Below are positions 21,272 through 32,534 of a DNA stretch of 64,000 nt, in pieces. Source of the DNA: Gerris lacustris (Eukaryota > Arthropoda > Insecta > Hemiptera > Gerridae); contig OX578281.1 of the NCBI GenBank assembly GCA_951217055.1, positions 10,198,447 through 10,262,446 of the forward strand, written 5' to 3'. Below the pieces are notes generated by a model that was not told the origin of the DNA, made no database searches, and saw nothing but the letters and a program-made list of their open reading frames with translations. The position numbers and the translations under genes were made by a program. The stretch's first letter is position 1; the number at the start of each line of letters is the position of its first letter.

Positions 21272-23357
21272 CAGTCATGCACCATGACATAATGAGCGAA
21301 TTTTCAAAGAAATCTGCGTATTATTGGCTTATGATAATATAGGAAAATTTTGGTTTAGAATTTGCATGCAAAAGTCAAAATTGTATTTACCCATCAAGAT
21401 GAAAGCTCTTTAAGAGTACAGTAATTGTTGTTATGTACACTTTTAGCATATTTTCATATAAAAGGGAAGTAAAATGGAAAAAACATGTTTTTATGCTATT
21501 TTTGACCCTAAATGGTAAAAATTTGACCCCTCAATGGACTCCAAAAATTCTGGCCAACGAACTCATCCTTTCTTTTGATATTATTGACATTTTAAAATTT
21601 GTTTGAAATTTTTAAGTGCCTCCTAAGGGGAGATATCGTCTGGCGTGATACATATATACATACATATATATATGTAAAAAGTGTTAAATTTTAGGAATCG
21701 ATTCAGAATGGTCTGAAAAAGATTTCCATGGACAAATTTTTCAAAAATTTTCATTACAATAATTTTGAAGCCATTGCAATAGCTTAATTGTCTTCGAAAA
21801 TTCGCTAAAAAGGTCCATATTTTATGCAAGAAAGTGGCTCAAAACATTTTTTAAAAAAAGGCGTCAAAAGGGGTTAGCAAGCGTGTTATATATAATTCTT
21901 AAAAATATAATTTTTTTGAAGAATTAATTCTTTGTTAACTGATTATTAGACAAAGAGTTAATATGTTTCAAACATATTTGAGATGAAATGAAAACTCGAC
22001 ATATGAATACAAAAGTAGGTCATGAAGTAGACCGATATCATTTTGTTCTTTACAATGAAGTTGTCAAGCAGAAATTAATAATTGTATTCTTACCTCTCTC
22101 ATCCAAATCTAATGATTCATCCATGTATGAATAGTCAATATAGTCATTTAAATTAAGAACTAAACTAATTTAAGCGTAAAAGATATCAACTTTCGAAATA
22201 AAATGGCGTCTACATTTAATACGCGGCAATTTGTTAGGCGTCAACTCGTCAAGTTAGTGTCGAATTTGCAACTAGAATTTTTAAATTAGTAAATAAAATA
22301 TAAGGACTATTTTATAAATTTTTAAACACTCTAATTAAATTATTATATTCATAAATTTATCTAAAAATTCATATTTTATAATTATTAAAGCTAATAATTA
22401 AGAAATAGATTTTTCGAATTGTCGAGATTTTATAATTTTACATTAATATAAATTATTAAATTACAATAAATAAATTATAAAAAAATCTTGCAAACGAAAA
22501 AAAAATTATATAAATTCATAATTTGTAGTAATTTAATTACTATTAATGATAGTTTCTTTTTTTTCGGAACGCAGTCCATTTTTATTTATAGTTATTGTAA
22601 TTTGGAACGCAGTGTAACTAGATGAAGCTATTTGTGTTAATAAAGTATTAGTCTAATGTGGTGGAGTAGGAATCAAATTCAGTTGTCGCAAAAAATTTAG
22701 ATTCATGTAAGAGAAACGTGAAGTTAAAATTGTTCAGTGTCTAATCGAGGGATGTTGTTAGTTTATAAAGGGAAAAGGGTGGTGGAAGTCAAGGATTTGT
22801 TATAGAGGGGATAGACAAGCCTACTTACAGTCTCCAAGAAGTTCCATCTCCTTCAGTTTGCCATCGCCATTACAACCCGGTCCGTGCGTGCATTTTTTTC
22901 TTGTTTTTCTTCCTACCCTTCAACCAACTTTATAATCTACACAAATAAAAGGTATTTATAATACTTACTTTTGAATAAGCATTAAGTAATTGGTAAAACT
23001 GAAGAATACGAGGCGGTATATAGAAAAGATGGCGGGGCCTCACTCCAACCTATTTTTTTGACAAAGGTATATTAAATCTCCTATGAACAAATCATACACA
23101 TATAACTTCTCAAATGCTTAAATCATACAAATTTACTGTACTGACAGTATCAGTACAGTGTTTAAATCATGCAAAATTGTGCCGCCAAGCGATTTTCGAC
23201 CGTATCATCTTCTTCATTTCAGCCATTTCTTCACCATAATTTCCGGGCTTCTTCAGGCTTGTAACTATCCCTGTCACAGGAGTCTAATTAATAAAAACTC
23301 TCAAATCAAATTAAATTGTCCTCAAATGTTTTTTTTTCTCACTAGAATTGTCTCCTT
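21272..23357. other. AT-rich stretch without a recognisable gene
   Basis: No family or domain recognised over about 2.1 kb. A TA-rich patch lies near 21650-21672 and very AT-rich sequence at 22260-22550. Two GGAACGCAGTC/GGAACGCAGTG words lie 36 bp apart (22566, 22602). Any host exon here would be too short to support by eye. Confidence 0.45.
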
Positions 23358-23359
23358 TT

Positions 23360-23975
23360 TTTACTTTCTCATATAAAGAGAAAGTATTGTGATGGCGCGA
23401 AAATTCGATTTTGATGGATTTACACGTTTTGAGGTCCCCTGAGTCCAAAAAAGTGGTTTTTAAAAAATGTCTGTCCGTCGTCTGTCGTCTGTCGTCTTTG
23501 CAGACGCCTGGAGCCTTAACTACTGGGCCGATTTTGACGAAATTTGGCATACATGTTCAGAAAAATCATACCCCGAGGCGAAATCGAGAAATGAATTTTA
23601 GCTCTAAATTTGGGGGCGCTACCCCCCAAAAACTCTGAAAAAAACATGAAAAAAATTATTTCTCGAAAACGGTTCCGACGATTTTGATTAAAAAATTCTA
23701 AAATGTAGTTCATTTGAATACGAATCCAACGATATAAGCCGTTTTCCCGGGAAAAATCTAGTTCCTGAGAAATTAGCTTAAAACGCGGACGGAGAGAGCC
23801 CGGGTTCGATTCCCCACCTAGGAGAAGTTATTTGTATAATAAATTTTGATGAAAAGTTCAATAATATTTAAATGTACATTTGAAAACTAATAAATGGAAA
23901 CACTGGGCTAAGTAATTATGAACTCGTATATGAGAAAGTTTGTCTGAGTTGTCTCGGACCGATTTTTTGCCTTGA
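23360..23975 (+). repeat. Repeat family A, copy 3 (most complete)
   Basis: It begins with the hairpin ACTTTCTC-ATATAAA-GAGAAAGT (23363-23385). GTATTGTGATGGCGCGAAAA, GTCTGTCCGTCGTCTGTCGT, CCGATTTTGACGAAATTTGG and GGGGGCGCTACCCCCCAAAA follow. Then come a perfect Pol III B box GGTTCGATTCC (about 23804) and TATATGAGAAAGT (23937-23949), which is inverted to the start. It closes with GTCTGAGTTGTCTCGGACCG. No coding capacity. It may be a composite of a tRNA-related end and an inverted-repeat element. Confidence 0.85.
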
Positions 23976-24621
23976 GATACCATGGTAAGTATATTTTACA
24001 AAAATAGATCTTCTAGTTAGAGAACTAAAATTTCAATTTAATGGCCGCCACCTTGAACAATGCACATTCGACATCTTTTTGTCAAAGATGCCACAGGTGA
24101 TAATGTCACGTTTATTTGCCCTTCACCAGCTGCAAGAACGACATGTTTTTTTTCCTACAACGATGGTTTGTTCACCCTCCTTAGAGTTTTAATAACTTCA
24201 ATATTTTGAAGTATTTAGTATAGTTTTAGAGCTTATTAAAAGAGCCAACTTTTCTTAACTTTGTACGCATTTCTCCCTTCGGGTCATATCGATAAGTGGG
24301 CTTAAAGTTTAAAAAAAAACTGTTTTTTTGTTTTCTATCAGCTCTGGGTCATGGGTCACACTAAAAAGGCGACAATTATTCAACTAAAACATACATAATT
24401 GTATAGGAAATTTCCTGCTCTTTTCAACGATTGTTCATTCATTGTTCCAAGATTAATATTTTTTAAGTTATTTCAGTTTTTAAGGGAAAGGTCGATTGTT
24501 TTTAACACAGTCTATTTTCGCTTATAGCTCCTACACCGTTGAGAATTTAGATGTAGACTATAGCTTATATGAACTTTTTTGCTCCAAATAACCTGTAGAT
24601 AGTGTAGATATACCCTTTTTA
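23976..24621. other. Stretch without a recognisable feature
   Basis: Unique-looking sequence with no domain, repeat family or RNA motif that I can support. Confidence 0.45.
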
Positions 24622-25255
24622 GGGTTTCGTTGGTAAAACCAAAAAAAAGAAACCCTTATAGTTTCGTTCCTGTGTCTGTCTGTCACTCTGTACGGTTCCA
24701 ATAACTTTTGAACCAAAAGAGATAAAAACGTGAAACTTTCCAGTATAAAAGATCGTTTTGACGCGCACACAGGAAAAATATAGCGAACTCAATATTATCA
24801 GCTGTTCAAATTCAAAATGGCGGATAATTCACGTCGCGAAAAATTTTTTTTTTTTTTTAATTTTGAGTGGGGTATCAAATGAAAGGTACTGAAGAGTAGA
24901 ATAGAAATATATATACCACTTAGGGGTAGTGCTTAATTTTCAGCGCCATTTTGTCAAAAAACATAGAAATTATGCGAGTCCCCCCCCCCCCCCCCCTAAA
25001 ATCGTATTTCCGCTATTACTAAAAATATAGAAAAATATGCAAAATGTGTGGTCTGCTGGGCCATAGAAAAAATAAGATTATCAATTTGATCTGATTTACT
25101 GGAAATCCAAGATGGCGGATAATTCATGTTATCCGATTTTTTTTTTTTTTAATTTTGAGTGGGGTATCAAATGAAAGGTATTGAAGAGTAGATTTCAAAA
25201 ATGTATAACACTTGCTGTTAACATTTCATTTTGCGCGCCATTTTGTCAAAAAAAA
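24622..25255 (+). repeat. Repeat family E, with internal duplication
   Basis: It opens with AGGGTTTCGTTGGTAAAACC, then CTGTGTCTGTCTGTCACTCT and AACTTTTGAACCAAAAGAG. The segment GGCGGATAATTCA..TTTTGAGTGGGGTATCAAAT with ATGAAAGGTA occurs twice (about 24820-24895 and 25105-25190). A C tract of about 18 lies at 24980-24997. It shares the CTGTCTGTC module with A, B, D and G but has its own sequence. Confidence 0.65.
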
Positions 25256-25633
25256 TCAAAAGTTTTCTCCCCTCCCCCATTACTAATTTTGTGTTCACAA
25301 TAACAACGAACCCCTTTTTACGTGAGATTCACGCCTTACCAATTTATTTCTATGTCCATCTGAAATTGATACACCCTGTATACATGTTTTATATATTCAC
25401 TGGCTTGTGCTGCGTTTATGTCGGGTTTTCGCTTTTGCCTATAGAATACAGTGACAAGACAAGACACACCTGGTCCCCATGAGTACATTCCAACCCTCTA
25501 TCTTGCGTGCACCTTCACACACTCGATTTTAAGTTTTAATTTTTTCACTTTCTAATGGTTATATATATATATATATTACTATATAAAAAAAAGTTTCTGG
25601 GCTCTAACGATCCCTAACCTGTACAAGTAAATG

Positions 25634-25690
<57 letters not shown>
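25634..25690. repeat. (TA)n microsatellite
   Basis: Uninterrupted TA run of about 56 bp; a shorter TA run lies at 25560-25577. Confidence 0.95.
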
Positions 25691-25694
<4 letters not shown>

Positions 25695-25869
25695 TATACT
25701 CCATAATTAAATGAATTAGTAACTCCCATCTTACTTATTCTAACTTGAAAAACCGAATGTGGGGTTAAACTTAAAACGAAGGCACTCTTAAGAAGTTTCA
25801 GATCGATTTTCTAAACCAGAAAACTAAGTGAAAATCTTTTGGCAAAGCAAACACTTGTCTACATTTTAG

Positions 25870-25970
25870 ATCAGACTACACCACTCTACTCTAGCTCCTA
25901 ATTCAATAAATTATGGACCATAAAGAAACTTGCTGGCCATTTGGCTACACTTTCCTTACTCTAGACTAGC
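25870..25970 (-). repeat. Short second copy of the decayed LINE RNase H segment
   Basis: CTCCTAATTCAATAAATTAT and its flanks align with 26785-26850 (GTCCTAATTTAATAAATTAT), which is the stretch just upstream of the WVPGH motif in the pseudogene at 26130-26860. The similarity is about 90 bp, so this is a fragment or a flanking duplication. Confidence 0.45.
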
Positions 25971-26129
25971 TAAGAACAAAAATGCATGAAGGATGCCAAA
26001 TTTAAGAAATTTATATTATATGGTATATGAATTGAAAAGTATATATATATTTTTTAATCTAGTAGTGGTAGTAGAAGTAGTAAGATGGCGTGGAGGCCAA
26101 GCCTAGCAACTGAACTACACTTGAGTCCT

Positions 26130-26860
26130 TTTTGCCAACCCCTCAATCACACGCCCATCAAAAAACTTAAGTCTTGCCCTTAAGCCTCCTTGTTTGGATT
26201 ATAAAGGAGAGGGATGTGTTGCCACTTAAGTGTAACAAGCTTCTCTTCCCTGATTTCTCCCACTCCTAAAGTGTGAAAGTGCAGTTTTCCATACCCTTCA
26301 CATAAGTACTTCCATTAAGTGGTAAGCTGTCTCTTCGCATTGGTGAGGTACCCACCTGACCAATCATCTGCGATTCTCATTTTCGCATCTCTCTGGACAG
26401 AAGGGGTTTTGTACGATTGTTAATAATTCCAGATATCACTTGAGCCGACTATGTCCAGTTAAGACCCCAATCAGGTTTCTCAAGTTGGTCTACTCAGTCT
26501 TATGAGCCATCTGCCATCTGATTCTCCATTTATTTAGTTAAGGTTTTATCAGATTAGGTTTTATCTAGTTAGTTTTATCAGAGGTTTTATTTTAGATTGC
26601 CTGCATCCTTCCAACTTTATCCACGTCCTTTCCGCATCCTCCCAGATCCAGTTCTTGATGTCAGACCTCTAGATCAGTCAATTGTGGGTTCAGAATGGCA
26701 TGGAACCTCCGTTTTTTGCTACTCTCTTGTTCCGTAGGATCCTTGCGTGTCCTGGAACCCAAAGCAATATAACCTTACTAATCTACTCAAAGTCCTAATT
26801 TAATAAATTATAGACTAGAAACGTGCAGGCGATTATTGGATATACTTTCTTTGCACAGGA
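26130..26860 (-). pseudogene. Decayed non-LTR retrotransposon RNase H / C-terminal region
   Basis: On the minus strand, pieces in several frames match the end of an RNase H-bearing LINE polyprotein. KVILLWVPGHARIL (about 26725-26772) is the WVPGH turn of RNase H, normally followed by GNExAD; here it reads RNKRVA, so the catalytic-loop residues are lost. Next come DIKNWIWEDAERTWIKLEGC then RQSK (near 26600), GHSRLKWYLELL (near 26460), EETAYHLM (near 26330) and LGVGEIREEKLVTLKWQ. The order fits the family. Stops and frameshifts are frequent, so this is an old dead copy. RNase H-type LINEs (I/R1-like group) use this domain to remove RNA template. Clade uncertain. Confidence 0.6.
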
Positions 26861-28401
26861 GCGTGAATAGTTGAGGCAGTACTTAGATTCTTTAATTTTT
26901 ATAGTATCCGTTACCTATTCGTTCTCATTTTAAAAATTATTGGGGTATTTAAAACTATTATTGACAAAAGTATTTAAAAAATAATTACTCTTGAAGAGCT
27001 AAAAGCCGCTTCGTTATCTTTAGTTATTCTATAACATTCTTCTCTCTTGTGGAAGGGTAGAGGTCGGTCAACGTAAATTGAAGGGAGAGGGACTCCCGAC
27101 AACCCCTAATAAATTTACCTCCCCTTAAACAATAAATCTCACCCTCATTAGGTATGGGTCTATTGAATTTACTGGGAAATTCAGTGGAACTTTGAATGCC
27201 TCAAATTAGCGTATTGTGAATCAACGAATGAAAATATACATGAGTTGATTTAACTATAAAATAGTTTTAGATGTTTATAGTTTAATCATATTATGAATTA
27301 AATTCGGTATTATTGGTGAAATACTAAATGCAAGTATGAGGATTTGGTATGATGTAAGAATTATTATCCTATATAAGGATTATATTGTGTTTCGATCAGA
27401 ATTATAGGCATTTAACTAATAAATTTCCCATTTATGCATGACGTAAGCAAGTGGTGTCGGTATAAGAAATATTTTACAATTTTTTTTTTTTTTTTTTTGC
27501 AAATTTTCACTATGATTACGTCATAGATAAAGATGTAAATTACTAATTGACCTAAAGCCCTTGAAAACAAGCAACGTCGCTTCATTTACCTCAGACAATA
27601 TCCAATTAAGTTGGGTTGGATGGCATCTACAGGACGGCATATACAGGACGGCAGCTATAGGACGATCCTATTCATGTTTCCACGAAACATAATTTATTGC
27701 TTTATATATACACACCCCCTGCTCTGTAAAGCTCTTATGAACTTGCTATATCTAGGACGGTGGCAATTTGAATTAATACTTTAGAGAAACGTTACCAAAT
27801 GACGTCATCCGGTATTGTAATAATACCACTAGTAAAAAATGTAACTTGGAAACATAACATAACTGTCTCAGTCAGAAACTAAATAAAAGTATTCTTTTTT
27901 ATATTTTTATTTATTAAATATATTTTTTTATGGTTTATTTATTTTTTTAAAGTAAAATAGTTTAAACCTTTTTTTTTTGTCTTTTTTAATTTCTTTTATG
28001 AATTTACATCTTTTGTGCGCTATGCGCGCTATGCTTTGAGTATTTAATCAATTTGTGCGTGTTATTAAACTATAAATATCACATTATACAATAATTGTAG
28101 TTTTAATATTACATATTTAAAACTTATACTTTTCAAGCAAATAATTGTAGAAAATTATTGTTTGCTAATATCAAAGAAAAAACTGCTACATAAAGCAATT
28201 TCATATCAAGGATCCTAAAGTTAATTTGAGGCAATTATGAACTTAATATTGCCTACTTTAAAATGAGATTCCAGCCTTGACCTTCGAAAATAGGTTTTAC
28301 TGGAAAATCTGTATTGCAAAGATTACTTCAGTTAAGAAAGATTACGGTTAAAATTACTGCAGAATCGAGATGGGAGTCATAGTTTAACAACATATGCACT
28401 C
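26861..28401. other. AT-rich stretch without a recognisable gene
   Basis: A T run lies at 27480-27498, and short ACAGGACGGCA..AGGACGGCAG repeats at 27628-27655. T-rich low complexity fills 27890-27990. No coding signal. Confidence 0.45.
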
Positions 28402-28785
28402 CATAGTGCTGTATTAGGAGTACACTTAATTCTTGTGCATTGAAAGCTAATGTTGTACATTGTACGAGCTAATGTTGTACTTCTACATAGCCAAGTTGAT
28501 AGTAAAGTGAACTTCATAGTGCTGTATTAGAAGTACACTTAACTCTTGTGCATTGAAAGCTAATGTTGTACATTGTACGAGCTAATGTTGTACTTCTACA
28601 TAGCCAAGTTGATAGTAAAGTGAACTTCATAGTGCTGTATTAGAAGTACACTTAACTCTTGTGCATTGAAAGCTAATGTTGTACATTGTACGAGCTAATG
28701 TTGTACTTCTACATAGCCAAGTTGATAGTAAAGTGAACTTCATAGTGCTGTATTAGGAGTACACTTAACTCTTGTGCATTGAAAG
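28402..28785 (+). repeat. 113-bp tandem array, about 3.4 units
   Basis: GTTGTACATTGTACGAGC recurs at 28451, 28564 and 28677 with a spacing of exactly 113 bp. The copies are almost identical. Each unit has CATAGTGCTGTATTAG, CTTGTGCATTGAAAGCTAAT, the palindromic GTACATTGTAC and TACATAGCCAAGTTGATAG. The array ends in the hairpin CTTGTGCAT..ATGCACAAG (28771-28794). Confidence 0.9.
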
Positions 28786-28789
28786 ATGC

Positions 28790-28978
28790 ACAAGAGATAC
28801 AATAAGATATGATGGTTTGCAAAAATAGAACGACAGACAGAAACAGAACCAAAATGTTCCCTGATGTCTGAAACGGATTTTTGTCTTGGAATGTTTGAAA
28901 TCGGAGACCTAAAAATTTGTCGTTGTTCAGAACGATCACGTAGCTTCCGTTACCTTCGGTAAGCGCGGAAGCAATATG
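28790..28978 (-). repeat. Repeat family B, copy 8 (terminal part)
   Basis: Reverse orientation: GACAGACAGAAACAGAACC, CTGATGTCTGAAACGGATTT, TTTGAAATCGGAGACCTAAA, then the hairpin GCTTCCGTTACCTTCGGTAA..GGAAGC. Confidence 0.8.
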
Positions 28979-29742
28979 TATATATACCCACTTTACTTTG
29001 AATCAAAAATATTTTAAAACTAATAGTTTTTGAATTCAAACATGTTAATTTAACCTAAACACTTTTTATCGGGAATTTACTGGATCCCACATAAATTAGC
29101 CCTTTACTGTTATTACACATCATCTAAGATCACTTTAGTGTTGACTACAATGATAAAATTAGGATTAATTAAGTGTGAAAAAAGGTGTGTTTATGAGTGT
29201 GTGAGTGATAAGAATGCTTGTGTGTGAGAGCTATTACCTGACCCTTTGTTTCTACCCTCACTACCTTGCTACTGTAGCCCAAGGGCCAAGGGCTTGGTTG
29301 ATTTATGACTCGCTAACAAGCTCAATATACAATACACCCTCACCGCACCATGTACTAGTTTTCCACTTGCCAGACATAGGCCCTTTTCCCTTTACTTGTT
29401 CTAACTCATTTACACTTGCTACCTTTTATCTGTTTTTTGTTCTCCCACACCTTTATTTTCATCCTCTATCCATGTGTCCAATTTTTTTTTAGTTTTTTCT
29501 TTCTTTTTTTTGAAGTTATTATTTTCTCTCGACCCTATTTTTATTTCTGTTTTATTTTTGTTCATCTCTTATTTCGACTACTTTACATATTTTTTTTTTG
29601 TTTGTTAAACATAAAAAGAAAAATATAAACAAATGAAAATATTAGTAAACATTTAAAAGATGATATCGCCATTAGAGTAAAAGTGATCATGAGTGACCTT
29701 CTTCCTTAAGACACGGAAACTACGCACCTTTATTCCTCAACC
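28979..29742. other. AT- and pyrimidine-rich stretch without a gene
   Basis: The frames at 29205-29628 are rich in Phe/Leu because the strand is T-rich; they show no conserved motif. Nothing else seen. Confidence 0.45.
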
Positions 29743-30189
29743 ATATAATATCATCATTATTACATAATATCCATAATATCCTTATTCCATAATATCCTTA
29801 TTTCATAATATCCATAATATCCTTATTATATAATATCCATAATAACCTTATTACATAATATCCATAATAACCTTATTACATAATATCCATAATATCCTTA
29901 TTGCATAATATCCATAATATCCTTATTACATAATATCCATAATATCCTTATTGCATAATATCCATAATATCCTTATTACATAATATCCATATTATCCATA
30001 TTCCATAATATCCTTATTACATAATATCAATAATACCCTTATTAAATAATATCCTTATTCTATAATATCCTTATTCTATAATATCCTTATTCTATAATAT
30101 CCTTATTCTATAATATCCTTATTCTATAATATCCTTATTCTATAATATCCTTATTCTATAATATCCTTATTCTATAATATCCTTATTCC
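29743..30189 (+). repeat. ATAATATCC minisatellite, two phases
   Basis: The first part (to about 30040) has units of about 25 bp (ATAATATCCATAATATCCTT plus ATTAC). From 30045 on the unit is the 16-mer ATAATATCCTTATTCT, repeated about nine times with almost no change. The array ends exactly where Jockey-like coding sequence begins. Confidence 0.9.
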
Positions 30190-30655
30190 ACACCATAGTA
30201 CCGTCCGCTACCTTGGCTTATACCTTGATCGTAGACTCACATGAACACACCACATATCAACACTACGAAAACGCATCAACACACGACATAAACTCCTTCA
30301 GAGACTCCTCAACAAGAAATCCAGTCTAACACTAACACACATGACAAAATACTTATATACAACACGATTCTCAAACCTACATGGAGATATTATGTATGGC
30401 ATCGACCTATGGGGCTGCACCAAACGTTCCAACTCCTACCGCAACCAATCCTTACAATCTGAGATCCTCAGATCAAAGTAAATGCCCCCCTACTACGTAT
30501 ATCCAACCAAATCTTACACAACGACGTGAACGTCCCATTTGTCCGAGACCTAGCTATTTCCCGCTGTAGATCCTTTCACCTTTTAGTTTCCCGCCATCCA
30601 AACCCTCTTATCCAAAACCTGTCATCCCAAACTATTTCTGATAAACAAACCTACT
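30190..30655 (+). pseudogene. Jockey-like reverse transcriptase C-terminal fragment 1
   Basis: Conceptual translation in one frame gives VRYLGLYLDRRLT, a stop, then THHISTLRKRINTRHKLLQR and GIDLWGCTKRSNSYRNQSLQ. After a frame change it reads DVNVPFVRDLAISRCRSF and HPNPLIQNL. These match in order the minus-strand copy at 41241-41896 (VRYLGLHLDRRLTWAHH, GIELWGCTKRSNSYRIQ, VPFVRDLATSRY). The segment is the thumb/connection region after the catalytic YXDD motif of Jockey-clade LINEs, so polymerase activity is not encoded here. In-frame stops and at least one frameshift make it a pseudogene. Its 5' side abuts the ATAATATCC array; no poly(A) tail is evident. Confidence 0.8.
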
Positions 30656-30947
30656 AAATGCTTGAAGCGGTAATGGTTTCGAGATCTAATATTCTAAAAG
30701 ACTGCAACTATTAATATTTAATTTAAAGTATTTATGCAAAGTTGATAAGCTCTGTCACTGGACATGAGTCTTATATCTGTTAATTATTTTATTACACTTG
30801 AGTCTTAATGAAGTATCATTATTTTATTACATGTTAAACTGTAGTTGCAATAATCAATAATAAAAGAATATATTTAGTAAATATATACCCTTTTCAGAGT
30901 AGTTATGTTTGAACTGAATTTTAAGTAATATTCGAGTAAATTGTAAT

Positions 30948-31084
30948 CAGTGGCTTAGCTAGGGCATTGGGGGCCCTCCCGCAAGAACTTTTTGGGGGCC
31001 CTTCGCCAAACAAAATTGATTTAGGGGCCCCCTTTTGGTGTAAGCCCCTTTTTCCCGCAATGCGGGCCTATAGTTACGCCACTA
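30948..31084. mobile_element. 137-bp hAT-like MITE with 8-bp target duplication
   Basis: CAGTGGCTTAGCTAGGG at 30948 and CCTATAGTTACGCCACTA ending at 31084 are imperfect inverted ends. The 8-bp word ATTGTAAT lies immediately outside both ends (30940-30947 and 31085-31092). An 8-bp duplication plus CAGTGGCGTAGC-type ends is the hAT pattern (family knowledge). The interior is G/C-rich (GGGGGCCC runs). Non-autonomous. Confidence 0.85.
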
Positions 31085-31924
31085 ATTGTAATTAATGACA
31101 AAAAAAAATGGAATGGAATAAATAATGCTTAATAGTCCAGTCATTAGGTAAAAAGAAAACTTTTTCGTTCTTTATGTTTTTTCGGGTGCTGAAACCGAAT
31201 TTCAACTTTGCCTCCTCGTAAAAGTGATGCGTTCTGAAAAAAATGCGAAAAATTTCGAAATAAATGCTATTTTTACAGTTCGAACAATTCGCATTCTTAC
31301 AGAAAAGTGTACTTACACATACGTAAACTAAATTAAATTGCCTGCGGTATATGTATCTTAAGTTGTTTTTGATAAAAGAACGGGTTTAGGCGCTATATAT
31401 AATCTTTTAGTTTTACAAGATAACGTTTTTTTATGGTGAAGAATATAAGTTTTTCTTTGAAAACTGAATTTCTTAGATTTCTACTCTTAAGCAACCCGAA
31501 TACATTTTGAATATATATTGTTATAAAAGCAATGATACGTAATTTAGATTTATTACTGGATTTTATATATATTTAGAATTCTACATACGAATAGGGTTGA
31601 TTCAGTATCATAACTCATAAAATTTTTAGAACATTTTCCCATGGATTTATTCAGGAATCATAAATAATTTATTTTTATTTTAACAGATGCAGAAGCGTAG
31701 TAAAGCAGGGGGGGGGGGGGGGGTTGAGACTTTCCTTGTTTACATTTCTTCTTTCTATGCACACAACTATAAATTATGATAAAATTCAATAATAAATAAA
31801 AAGAAGTTATACAGAGGAGTTTTCCTTTATCCAAAAACAACATGGAATCCTAATGCTACTCTCTTTTTATTATTAAGCAGGATATGAGGGCTTAAGATAA
31901 ATAATAAATATCCATCAAGATTTT
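31085..31924. other. AT-rich stretch without a gene; G tract
   Basis: A run of about 16 Gs lies at 31709-31724. No repeat family or domain recognised otherwise. Confidence 0.45.
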
Positions 31925-32482
31925 TGTTTCCAAGTTTACCGAAATCACTGTGTAAAAGATTAACGGAAGTATTGTGTTCATTCTGGAAGGAGTTATCATG
32001 GAACATCGCCTCCGTACTTACCGATAGCAACGGACGCTATGTGCTCGTTCTGCATAACGAACATTTTTTGTCTCCGATTTCAAAATTCAAAATAATCCGT
32101 TTCAGACATCAAAGACCATTTTTGGTTCTGTGTCTGTCTGTCTTGTGCGATTTCATTGAAATTTGGATGATAGGTCATAATTAGCCCATTGTTGGTGTTG
32201 GTCCCATAAAGTTTTAACCTTCTGCGCCTATTTGCTCCTCTTCCACATGCGCACAAATATACATTTATTTACACCTATATCTTGAAAATTACTTATCTGT
32301 TTTTTATGACATTGGGATGGTTTGTCGAAAGTAGCCCTCAGATAGTGCCAGATTAATTTGAACTATCTGTGTTCTTTACATTTTGCTAAATTGATACTTT
32401 AATTCAGGTAAAAAAAAACAAAACAATTTTGACATATTTAAGAAACGGGGGAAATGAAATAAATTTGACAATAATAGGTTAA
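31925..32482 (+). repeat. Repeat family B, copy 9 (left part of a split copy)
   Basis: It runs from a degraded terminal hairpin through CCGATTTCAAAATTCAAA, GCCCATTGTTGG, CACATGCGCACAAATATAC and GATACTTTAATTCAGGTA. It reaches GACAATAATAGGTTAA, where a TTAA element interrupts it. The copy resumes at 34530 with AAAAGCATAAAAACC. Confidence 0.8.
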
Positions 32483-32534
32483 AGTCTGGTTTACATGATC
32501 CGAGTGTACTTGGTCTAAGTAACTTAGATCTTAA

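Noticed and set aside
23311..23713. Short frames such as those reading FVKIGPVVKAPGV across family A
   Set aside because: The same peptides recur in every family A copy on both strands, so they are by-products of the repeat sequence.
29205..29628. Phe/Leu-rich frames as membrane proteins
   Set aside because: They follow from T-rich sequence and lack any conserved motif or start context.
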